In this document: positions 40,718 through 49,718 of the stretch, piece by piece | Numbering within the stretch: position 1 is the stretch's first letter | Layout of the letters: the number at the start of each line of letters is the position of its first letter | Source of the DNA: Phytophthora colocasiae | Lineage: Eukaryota; Oomycota; Peronosporomycetes; Peronosporales; Peronosporaceae | Length of the DNA stretch: 64,000 nucleotides | Assembly (NCBI GenBank): GCA_018806915.1 | Contig: JAGKQI010000102.1 | Span: 434,001 to 498,000 of the forward strand | Direction: 5' to 3' | Notes under the pieces: generated by a model | The model's database searches: none | Told to the model about the DNA's origin: nothing | What the model saw: the letters and a program-made list of their open reading frames with translations, nothing else | Program-made: the position numbers and the translations under genes

Positions 40718-41764
40718 TTACTCGGTAGCATTGCCGTTTTCGTCAGGCATTATGTCGTGATGATCACTTGATGGAGGATAATTCTGCTGTTTAATGGTAT
40801 GATGCTCCACTTTAAGGAGATACGAACCTTGGACGTACGCTCCACTAGTCTTCGCGATGATGGTTTGGGCCTTTTGACGTAGCTCGAGTTGGTTAGCCTG
40901 GATGGTTTTCTGTCTACGTTGAATCCTGAGCGCCAACTCTCGCTTCTCTTGATTATACTGCAGTTGTACCTCGCGGACGTGGTTGAGTGCAGCTTGTGGA
41001 CGTTTCTGGATACTATTGTACCAGCGATTCTGACGCTCTAAACTTGCTGCAATTTCTTTCATTTTCATGTCTTGTTTGTGTTGGCGTCGTGCCAACCGAA
41101 GGTGGTCTTGTACACTCAGTCCAGCAACTCCAAGGGCCTGATGCATTTGCTCGTTTGATCGACGAATTTCACGACATTTCTGAATCCGTCCTAACTCCTT
41201 GTCTCGTTCCTCTGATGCTTTCAGTTCCTGTCGCCTCCTAAACTCTACAACTCGCTTTGCAGCCACACGAGACTGAAGTGCACCGATATCTAGCTTTGAC
41301 GGTGACAGTGACACTTCCGCTAGCGAAACATTAACTGGGATGGGTGGTGGCATTGCGCGATCGTAGCGCCGGCCATGAATGCTAACCAAATCCCGTAGGT
41401 CTGATGTGCGGGGATAAGTTTGTTCTGGCGCACGCGAGGTAACTACCTTGTCATCGCTGGACTGAGTACCTGCAGAAGTCGAAACTTCCTCAAGCGTAGT
41501 CGCGGCGACGGTGTTTTCAACTTTTGTTTTGATTCCCACAGTCGTTAAATCCACGTCTAATGCTTTGAACTTTTGTTGTGGTACCATCGTAGGACTAGAG
41601 TCGGGTAAGTCATCTTCATGCTGCGTCAACTCCACATCTCGAGTTGCATTGCGTTCATCATTTTCACCTGGAAAATGTATGTCAGTAGTCGAGACCAAAT
41701 TCTTCTTGGTTATGGATTGTTCCGTCTCCCAGTCTTCTTCATATTCTCCACTCACACTCGCCAT
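40718..41764 (-). CDS. Coiled-coil protein, unknown function
   Basis: 348 aa from the ATG at 41764; the frame extends 23 codons further upstream but MASVSGEYEEDW is the more natural start. Residues 1-150 are acidic, Thr/Ser-rich and likely disordered. Residues about 175-310 are a strongly charged coiled coil (VEFRRRQELKASEERDKEL; LRLARRQHKQDMKMKEIAAS; QLQYNQEKRELALRIQRRQ). The C-terminus is His/Asn-rich. No domain is recognised; the composition resembles many flagellar or cytoskeletal coiled-coil proteins, but that is only suggestive. It lies between the two enoyl-CoA hydratase copies and ends six bp beyond the decayed copy. Confidence 0.7.
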   Translation of the reverse strand: MASVSGEYEEDWETEQSITKKNLVSTTDIHFPGENDERNATRDVELTQHEDDLPDSSPTMVPQQKFKALDVDLTTVGIKTKVENTVAATTLEEVSTSAGTQSSDDKVVTSRAPEQTYPRTSDLRDLVSIHGRRYDRAMPPPIPVNVSLAEVSLSPSKLDIGALQSRVAAKRVVEFRRRQELKASEERDKELGRIQKCREIRRSNEQMHQALGVAGLSVQDHLRLARRQHKQDMKMKEIAASLERQNRWYNSIQKRPQAALNHVREVQLQYNQEKRELALRIQRRQKTIQANQLELRQKAQTIIAKTSGAYVQGSYLLKVEHHTIKQQNYPPSSDHHDIMPDENGNATE

Positions 41765-41946
41765 TTCGATACCTTGTTCAGCTAAACCTACAATGATAAG
41801 TTGCACCTTAATAAGAACGCCTGCCACAATCAAAATCCCTAGAAAGCATCGCCGATCCGCTAAAAATGGCTAGCGTTGGGATAAGAACGAACCCAAACTT
41901 GCACTTGCATTTAGGAAGACAGACAGACCATGTTTGGGACCTCAAT

Positions 41947-42942
41947 CTACTTTTTTTTCAGTGCACCTTCCAGCGCTTCTAGGTTTGCTGGACCGCCCCA
42001 TAATGACTTGAACACATCATGCTCGTACGAAAGGACCGCATCCAAACTCACATCGTCGGCTCGATTAATAACGCGCTTCGAACAGTGCGATACCGCTGTA
42101 AGTTGCACCATGATACTGATCTTTAGGCATAGGAAATGAACAGGATTGATAAGCTTACCTGGTGCAATGACATCAAATGGGTTGACGAAACTACGAATTG
42201 CTGCGTCTGCGCCATCCTTTTCAGTATCGAATGTGAAATCCACAAGCTTGAGATCCAACGCCCGTTGTGCAGACAACTTCTCAGCTGTACACAACAACCT
42301 CAGCGCTTCTTGACGCCCCACAATCTTGTACAGCCTTGCTCCACCACCCCATGCAGGAGACACACCCATACGCACTTGAACGAATTGAATCACAGCTTTG
42401 GCCTCCAAAACTCTGAAGTCGCACGCTGTGGCCAATTCTGCACCTCCACCATAAGCACCACCTTCAATACACGCAATGCTCACCAGGGGCAAACGACGCA
42501 ACCTCGTCAGTGTGTCGATCATAAGTGCTCCCATAGCTGCTCCCGCTTCTGGCGATGTCAGTTCCTGTTGAGCGACTCTCAAGTCTGCTCCCGCACAGAA
42601 CCAACCACCCGTTCCTCTCACCACCACTGCGTTCAGCTTGCCGTTCACCTCAGGATCTTCCAGCAGCGCCACAATATCAGCCAGATCTGCCATCATTTTG
42701 CCACTCAACGCATTCCGAGCTGTCGGACTGTGGATCTCCAGGATTGCGGTCTTCTTGAGAGTCTGTAGTTTCTCTGGCAATGGCGAATGAACGTGCACTA
42801 TCGCACTGGAAGACGAGAACGGGAGGTACAGCGCCACGTGATCATCATTGCGACCAAGACTGCGTAACACCTCACGACTGCGGGCCACAATTGCCCCGCG
42901 GTCATCCGTCAGCTCATTTACGAACGCGAATAGTCGCGCCAT
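41947..42942 (-). CDS. Enoyl-CoA hydratase/isomerase family, ECHDC1-like
   Basis: Crotonase-fold enzyme, 310 aa, two exons: 42159-42942 and 41947-42095. The 63-nt intron is a multiple of three without a stop, so retention would add 21 aa. Oxyanion-hole elements are RGTGGWFCAGADLR and IEGGAYGGGAELATACDFR; IQFVQVRMGVSPAWGGGARL follows. This order and the length resemble ECHDC1, the ethylmalonyl-CoA decarboxylase that removes side products of fatty-acid synthesis. The ECHDC1 assignment over other crotonases is a judgement from motif wording. It shares a 78-bp head-to-head gap with the SANT-like gene. A decayed inverted paralogue lies at 33948-40711. Confidence 0.85.
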   Translation of the reverse strand: MARLFAFVNELTDDRGAIVARSREVLRSLGRNDDHVALYLPFSSSSAIVHVHSPLPEKLQTLKKTAILEIHSPTARNALSGKMMADLADIVALLEDPEVNGKLNAVVVRGTGGWFCAGADLRVAQQELTSPEAGAAMGALMIDTLTRLRRLPLVSIACIEGGAYGGGAELATACDFRVLEAKAVIQFVQVRMGVSPAWGGGARLYKIVGRQEALRLLCTAEKLSAQRALDLKLVDFTFDTEKDGADAAIRSFVNPFDVIAPGKLINPVHFLCLKISIMVQLTAVSHCSKRVINRADDVSLDAVLSYEHDVFKSLWGGPANLEALEGALKKK

Positions 42943-43020
42943 CTTGTTGATTGTTATAACTTGCGTTTTATTGGTTGAAAAAATATTGTAGGTTTTGGCG
43001 AGGTCATTGCGCAACTGGAG
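42943..43020. promoter_or_regulatory. 78-bp divergent promoter region
   Basis: The start codons of the enoyl-CoA hydratase (minus) and SANT-like protein (plus) are only 78 bp apart, so both core promoters and leaders must overlap. The sequence is A/T-rich at its centre (TTGGTTGAAAAAATATTG). Shared regulation is inferred. Confidence 0.45.
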
Positions 43021-44658
43021 ATGGAAGAGACCGCGCCCTACACAGCAGAGCCGGGCACGACGCCGCTGGGTCTGCAGCAACAGCATGTGGAGGCAGATGT
43101 AGATGACCAATTGACCGACAGTGGACGCAACTGGAGTCCCGACGTATTGTTGGAGCTTGTGAAGATCTGGCGCAGAGTTTTCCTGACACATCCCGACTGG
43201 AGTCGTGTACAGCGCATGCAAGCTGTGTACGACGCATTTAAGCAGACAGTAGACTGCTCGCAACGAAGTCGTAAGGCTGTAGATGACAAATTATACTCTA
43301 TGAAGCAGATGTACCAATTTATCGCCCAGGTGAAGGACCAATTCAAGCAGGGAGGGCCAGACAAGGCACCGTCCCCATCTTGGTTTGAACTCACTAAGGA
43401 AGAACGACGTGTGGTACGCGTGTTGCATCGTGTGCGTATCCCTAATATTTCGCTGGAGGTCTATGATGTATTCGACAGTGTGCTGTGTCCAAGTGCCGTG
43501 GCAGCGAGGAAGGCTGCGATGGAATCCAACGGCGTAACTAGTGTCAATGTGGCCCAAGGGATGTCAGCTACAGGAGATGGCAGAGCCCTGACGTCGGTTA
43601 TGCCTGCTGGTACTACCCCCAATGACGATCCGCAGGAAATTACACAGGAGATCCTTGATGTGAAGCGGAACTGGAGCTATGACGTCACCCTGCAACTGGC
43701 GAGGGTCTGGAACAGTGTTCACAAAGAGAACCCAGCACTGAGAGGTGCAACACTGAGCTTGAATGTGTATAATGCGTTCATGGCGGCAGTAGGCGGATCT
43801 AACAGATCCAGGAAAGCTGTGGATGATAAGATGCATTCGATGAGAGAGATGTACCGCTTCATGAAGAACTACGAGACGAAACGCATAACTACAGGAGAGC
43901 CTAAGATCCCGTGGTTCGACCTTACGAAACCTCAGCGACGAGCTATCCGTGCTGCAAACAAGATTCGCGTGCCAAATCTTGCTCCAGATGTATACAACGA
44001 GATCGACATGCTCATGACAAGAATGAACCAAGTTTCTCCAACTGACACTCCAATTGAACCTGCGTCTACGTCTGTGCCGTCGGTGGAATTGGAAAGCAGT
44101 CAGCACAACTCGAATGTCACCGCATCCGCGTATATTAACAGCAGTGGTGTAGCTGTCGGGCAATCAGCTCAAAACAATAGGGCTACGAATCAAACTGGAG
44201 GGCAGTCTGGTCAGATCACGTGTGAGTGTGGTGCAAAGCGCCTTCCGGGCATTGCTCCGGCCGTCGTTACGTCTAGCAATGGCACATTGCAGCAGCAACA
44301 GCAAATACTTCAACACCAAATCCAGCAGCAGCAGCAGCAGCAGCAACAGATTAACACTCCAGCCTCGAGTACTCCGATGCATAATGTCCAAGCATCCAAT
44401 TACTATTCACCTCACCAAGCAGCGGGGCAAGGCACACCAAAGCGTCAGCGCACGATGCAAGAGGAAGTGGCACCAAGCCAGGTGTTTGCTGGTGTTCAAG
44501 CCATATCTAGCGCAGGGATAGATACTCAGACTGCACGCGAGTTCATGGAGCAGATGCGTTTGTCATTGGCGCAGGATCGAGAGGAAAGACGTCAGCAGCA
44601 CATCGAGCAGATGAGTGCATTGCGAGAGATTGCGGCATTACTGAAGCAGAGGAGGTGA
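43021..44658 (+). CDS. Protein with two tandem SANT/MADF-like domains and polyQ
   Basis: 545 aa, intronless. Two homologous units of about 130 aa: residues about 36-150 (RNWSPDVLLELVKIWRRVF ... SRKAVDDKLYSMKQMYQF ... VRIPNISLEVYDVFDSVL) and about 218-340 (RNWSYDVTLQLARVWNSV ... SRKAVDDKMHSMREMYRF ... IRVPNLAPDVYNEIDMLM). The opening WS-x-D-x-x-x-x-L-x-x-x-W pattern is that of Myb/SANT-like, trihelix or MADF DNA-binding folds. A Gln-rich tract lies near 425-445, partly a CAG run at about 44322-44350, and a short charged coiled coil ends the protein. DNA binding is inferred. Exact family unknown; an oomycete-specific regulator is likely. Confidence 0.7.
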   Translation: MEETAPYTAEPGTTPLGLQQQHVEADVDDQLTDSGRNWSPDVLLELVKIWRRVFLTHPDWSRVQRMQAVYDAFKQTVDCSQRSRKAVDDKLYSMKQMYQFIAQVKDQFKQGGPDKAPSPSWFELTKEERRVVRVLHRVRIPNISLEVYDVFDSVLCPSAVAARKAAMESNGVTSVNVAQGMSATGDGRALTSVMPAGTTPNDDPQEITQEILDVKRNWSYDVTLQLARVWNSVHKENPALRGATLSLNVYNAFMAAVGGSNRSRKAVDDKMHSMREMYRFMKNYETKRITTGEPKIPWFDLTKPQRRAIRAANKIRVPNLAPDVYNEIDMLMTRMNQVSPTDTPIEPASTSVPSVELESSQHNSNVTASAYINSSGVAVGQSAQNNRATNQTGGQSGQITCECGAKRLPGIAPAVVTSSNGTLQQQQQILQHQIQQQQQQQQQINTPASSTPMHNVQASNYYSPHQAAGQGTPKRQRTMQEEVAPSQVFAGVQAISSAGIDTQTAREFMEQMRLSLAQDREERRQQHIEQMSALREIAALLKQRR

Positions 44659-44744
44659 GAGTACATCCATCGGTACACAGGCCATTTTTTCGAGCTTTTG
44701 GCCAGGTTTTCAACAGAGTACATGTAATTCCATTCGTGTTCAAC

Positions 44745-44780
44745 TTGAAGTGAAGTAATGGATTGAAGTGAAGTAATGGA
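44745..44780. repeat. Perfect 18-bp tandem duplication
   Basis: TTGAAGTGAAGTAATGGA occurs twice, at 44745-44762 and 44763-44780, in the gap between the SANT-like gene and the myotubularin gene. No coding role. Confidence 0.8.
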
Positions 44781-44904
44781 CATCTTTTGGTCCATCTAAT
44801 GAAGCCATGATACATTTGTATTCAATTTCGTAAAATAGTCGGACCATTATTCAATAATAACTTCAAGTTAAAGAGGTTTTGCCAACATTTCGCAAGAGAC
44901 GACG

Positions 44905-47099
44905 ATGATCGCAGGGGAGGAGGAAGAGCCCCCACGTAGCCGTCTCATTGGCGAGTCGGACGTTCTGGCGGCAATTACGAGCGAGTTTCTGGACGAGAAT
45001 GCCAGTAAGAAGGACACGGCCGCAGCTACGGTCTGTCTGGGGCGTGTGTTCATGACGACGTTCCGCTTCCAGTTCGTGCCAGAGGAGGAAGAGTACGACC
45101 GTGTTCGACACCATCTGCTCGAACGAAGTGAGGAGGAGATTGAGAGTTACTTTTCCATCCCTCTGGGCTGCATTGCATCCGTTAAGAAGAAAAATTCCAT
45201 TGTGGAGATCTGCACAAAGGACCTGCGTCAATTGTCCTTCCGGTTCGACGTCGTGGAAATCACCAAGGTGAGGTCCTATCCCAGTTTTTTTTTTTTTTTA
45301 CAAAGAAGTGAGATTCTTAACAGGTTTTGGTGTGTTCATGCAGATCTACTCAGTATTGATGACATACGTGTTTCCGGACAAAATTGAGTTTTTGTTTGCG
45401 TTTTACCACCGACTGTCGGAGAACATGTTGGAAGAAGAACCGTTGCTGCCGTGCGTGCTCGATTGGGGTGTCTACGATGACCAAACTGAGTGGGAAAGAC
45501 AGGGTGTGTTTGAAAATTGCAAGTGGCGGGTCTCTACTTGCAATGAGAACTATCATGCGATCGAGACATACCCTGAACGGCTTGTGGTACCCATTGATGT
45601 GGTCGATGAGGTATGATTACATTGAGGTGGGAAGGTTTGTACTGGGCTGTAAGTTGACTTTTGGTATACTTGGCAGGTACTTTTAGATGCGATGAACTTC
45701 CGTTCACTAGGACGTATACCATGCCTTACGTGGCTGAATGCTGCAAATGGAGCTACCCTGTGTAGATCCAGCCAGCCCAAGGTTGGAATGTCCAAGGCCA
45801 CGTCACCGGCTGATGAGAGTTTGGTTGCTGCGATCGCATCGTCAAGTTTGTTACAAGATGAACTGCAGATCATCGATTGCAGACCAATGTCTAGCGCCCT
45901 GGTGCGTTTGCTACTATGATGTTAGCAATGGTTTGTATGTAGTGGAATAACGCGTACTGACACTATGTGATACGTCCAGGCAAACCGCGCCAAAGGATAC
46001 GGTGTTGAGAGTTCAGTCAACTACAAAAATTGCACAGTTTCCTTCATGGAAATTCCTAACATTCACTCTATGAGGGAAAGGTACTCTTGGTGAAGCTATA
46101 GTCGTAACTCGGGCGTCACTAACCGTTCCTTCTGCTATTTGAAAAATGAATCGTTAGCATGAGAAAGCTACGCAATCTGTGTGCTTCACCATCAGCTGAC
46201 AACTTGCGATGGCTGGGTAGTATCGAAGACACAAAGTGGCTGATCTACATCAGACAGCTTCTGAAATCCGGCCTTCATGTGGCGCAGTTGCTTCGGTCTG
46301 GAGAGTCAGTGTTATTACACTGCAGCCATGGTTGGGACCGCACAAGCCAGATCGCATCTCTTGCTCAGATATTTATCGACCCATACTTTCGGACGTGGAA
46401 GGGATTTCAAGTGCTCATTGAAAAAGAGTGGTTATCGTTTGGGCACCCGTTTCATCTTCGCCACTCTCACGGAGAGAAGGCAGATACGCAGGAGTCACCG
46501 ATCTTTATTCAGTTTCTCGACTGCATATCGCAGCTCGTTCGAATTTACCCGAGCTACTTTGAGTACGTGAAAATCGTCGAGCAACTGTGGAGGGATTTAC
46601 TAGCGCTAACTCTACTATCCACTATAGATTCAATGAAGGACTGCTGCTTATGCTTGCTGACGCACTGCATTCGTGCCGTTTCGGAACATTCTTGTTCGAT
46701 TGCAAAAAGCATCGACAGGAAGCCAATTTGGAAAACCGTACTGTATCTGTGTGGACTTGGGTGAATGGATTCCGCCCTCAGCTGACAGAACAGACGTATG
46801 TTCCAAAACAAGTCTTGAATCCTCCGCTGACAGGCTTACTCAAGCGGATAGGACTCTGGGAGGCAATGTTCATGCGCTGGTCGGGCCAACCTCTTGTGCA
46901 AGAGCCTCCGATTACCACAAACTTCTTTTCCGACAATACCCAGCGCATTTTTACATGGCAACTCCCCCAGGGTACTGCCAACGCTCTAAATGTTGCACTC
47001 ACTTCGAAGTATCGCGAAGCTCGGTTGATTCAGGATCTTGAAGAACGCATTTCCGTATTAGAGGGAAAAGTAAAGGGACGCAGAGGTTCAAGGCACTAG
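44905..47099 (+). CDS. Myotubularin-family phosphoinositide 3-phosphatase
   Basis: Dephosphorylates PI3P and PI(3,5)P2 on endosomal membranes. Six exons: 44905-45267, 45344-45610, 45677-45901, 45980-46080, 46158-46562, 46628-47099; 610 aa, all phases closing. A GRAM/PH-like region is at about 45-120 (VCLGRVFMTTFRFQFVP, FSIPLGCIASVKKKNSIVEI). The phosphatase domain contains TWLNAANGATLCRSSQP, SVNYKNCTVSFMEIPNIHSM and the catalytic CX5R loop HCSHGWDRTSQ with Cys374 and Arg380. The usual loop is CSDGWDRT; here His replaces the first Asp. FEFNEGLLLMLADALHSCRF after the exon 5/6 junction is the family motif. A short C-terminal coiled coil may mediate dimerisation. Intron 1 holds a T-run near 45285. 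Confidence 0.93.
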
Positions 47100-47155
47100 A
47101 TGCTGCTTGCCCACCAACCTACCATGTTTCCACATGCTTATAGGAAATCATATTT

Positions 47156-49627
47156 TCAGTCGCCAGAGTGGGCTTTGCCCCATAGTTTGAACATAGCTCT
47201 CTCGTTTGCTAAATCTCGTCGCTCCGCCTCTAACTGATCAAGCAGATGCCAAGGAACTTTTGCAGCTAAGGCGAGTTGTCGTTTGCGCTGTTGCCAGTCC
47301 CTTGGTTTTTCACGTTGATGATGCCCCGTTGATTCATCTTCTTTGGCGGTAGTACATTTACGAGCACCTTCAAAGACCTTCTTTTCCTGGCCTTTACCTT
47401 CGAGACTGACGCCATGTCTTCTTTGCTGGATTTGAGTTTGACGGAACGAGCGCTCGACATCTTGGAACACAGGGTCAAATAGTGTCTTTGTCTGTTCGAT
47501 TTGCGTTGTGGCTGCCATGAGAGCAACCTGATCAGTTAGGTCGCTAATGTGCTCCCTTGTATCTCGCTCCCTGTCTTCATCACCAAGGACCTGTCCGCTT
47601 GTCTCGCTTTTCAGCAACCGTGACCATTTGTTGTGAACGAAAGCGAGGGTATCAGTTGACCCAATGCAGAATACCTCCTTTTCCTTAGCAGTATCCAGCA
47701 CATCTTGAGACCAGCAAGTTCCTCGCCAACGATTGTCGCGTTTACCGTTAGTTCGGTAGAGTTGAATCTTCCACTGTCTGCGGGTTTCAGCAACTTGCTG
47801 ACGTTTCCGTTTAAGTTTGGCTTGATAGCGGAATCGACATTCGCGCTGCAGTCATAGAGAAGGAATCGTTAAATACTGCTCACGGTAGGAGTAGAACATC
47901 GTCCTTACCTCCCAGTAGTCTAGAAATTCTTCATTCCGCCAGATTTCGAACTACAAATGGCAATGGTTAGGACTAAAAACGTAAACGATATGCTGAAGCT
48001 GTTACCCGTCGTCGCTTTTCTTCGATTACGTTGATGCGCTGTTGGAACTCAATAAGCTCTTTTTCTTGTCGTTTGAATTCCAGGCCAAGGACAAAAATGG
48101 TCTCAAGCTTCAGCTTGGTAATAAGTGCACGTTGTAATTTCATTTTTGCCTCCATTTCTTCTACCCACCCATGCTCAATGGCACGCGGGGAAACGCGCAT
48201 GCGTTGTGTCTGCATATCGAGATAAATACTTTCCATCTGTACACTGCTAATTGAGAAGAGCATTCGTTTTAAAGTAAAAAAAATGAAACAATACTTACAT
48301 CATGGATTTTTTCGTGCTTGGAGTAGTAGTCGTATTCGAGTTGAGCGACGCTACAAAGAAGTAAGTAGGTCGCATTCGAAGTGGATGGAATTGAATGACT
48401 TTACCGTTGTTGGAGCTGCTTGCGATTTAGTCTTGCTTGGAGTTTGTCTCGTTGTACACGATGCCACTCTTCTTCAGCCTCCAGCATGGTCATAAATTCC
48501 TGCCGATTGTTGTTTTCTCTATCGCGGAGGAGTGTGTTAATCCCCATTCTTGTTTTCATTCCACGAAACATACGTTGAATCTGTATCGCTGCCTTTTCTA
48601 AACGCGCAGTTTTCTTGAGCGTTTTCCTTCGTGCCAAACTTCCACGAACCAATCGTTGCAGATTGGTGGCTTCTGAATTTAGCCAGCGCATGTCTGATCG
48701 TTTTCGCGAGCAATATCCTCTCCAGAGCGACTGAATGTGCATTATTGCAATCTCTTTCTTGTATCGTCGACAAATCATCTTGGAGAGATACATTCGAATG
48801 ATAGACTGGATCTTGGAAGCGTTCAGGTATTGCCAGCGTTTCCACGTCGGCAAAATCCTGTAGCGAATATAATACCCCCGGAACAAGGCTTGCAATCTCG
48901 ACACGCGAATTGTTTGGTTCGCGTGCCAAATCCGGACCCACTGTCTTATCAAGTATCCCCGCGCAAACTTTTGGATAAACACTGCTGCTTTAACCTTCTT
49001 AAAGTACATTAGCCAAAACTGTCGATGCAAATGTCCTCGCCACCATTTTTGTAATTTTCGTGCTGCCTGCTCAGAAGAAGTGATATCAACATTTAGTTTT
49101 CAGTTACCGCATCACACACAATAATGCTGGCCAGACCTCAGCATAGCGATACTCCAACGTCAGCATATCTTGAACAATCCGAGGCCGAATCTTTCTCCTA
49201 CGGAACAGGTAGTCATGAGATTATTATTTTGTGGAATTGGACAGATCGCGTACTTCTTCATTCGTTGTCGCAGTTTTGTATCTTTCATCAGCATTGCCAA
49301 GCGCATGTTCTCCATAGCATAGATGCTTCCCTTCTTCCTGTTGTTATTGCTGCTTACTTCAGCTGACTTAGCTGCCAATTCTCTGTCATCGGTTGGTAGC
49401 TGACGTCGTCGCATTTCCATTTTCTTCTTCCATTGAAATTGTTGTTCCTGGAGCTCCTGATCCAGGCGCGTGGCAGCGCTGGGCAGCTCGTACTTCGCCT
49501 TAACGCTCTGCTTGCGAAGTCTTTCCGACAATAGTTCTCGCTCCTCCTCCTCGCGCTGCACATCCACTTGAGATGCGCAGATCCATGCTGTCTCGACAGA
49601 TACAACCGCACTCGTGAACGTGTTCAT
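47156..49627 (-). CDS. IQ-motif (calmodulin-binding) coiled-coil protein
   Basis: Seven exons: 49254-49627, 49116-49197, 48405-49066, 48299-48350, 48006-48236, 47909-47950, 47156-47845; 710 aa in phase. The exon 2 donor (GTGATG near 49115) is the least certain, chosen for phase. Exon 1 encodes a Glu/Arg/Gln-rich coiled coil. Exon 3 carries about seven IQ motifs in series (AARKLQKWWRGHL, AAVFIQKFARGYL, VSRLQALFRGYYI, ASKIQSIIRMYL, IMHIQSLWRGYC, ATNLQRLVRGSL, AIQIQRMFRGMK), which bind calmodulin or EF-hand light chains. The remainder is helical and highly charged. The architecture resembles ciliary or centrosomal IQ-domain proteins; given the zoospore setting, a flagellar role is plausible but unproven. 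Confidence 0.8.
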
Positions 49628-49718
49628 TATTTTCTAGCGTCTCTTCAACAAGAAACTCGCAAAGTTTATAAGATGGTTCAATAATTTATGCATATCGAAG
49701 ATTGCAGGAAGCATCTTA

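Noticed and set aside
43004..43263. Extended N-terminus of the enoyl-CoA hydratase up to 43263
   Set aside because: The open frame runs antisense into the SANT-like gene; MARLFAFVNEL at 42942 matches the decayed paralogue's start.
44322..44350. CAG run as a free microsatellite
   Set aside because: It lies in frame inside the SANT-like gene and encodes its polyQ tract.
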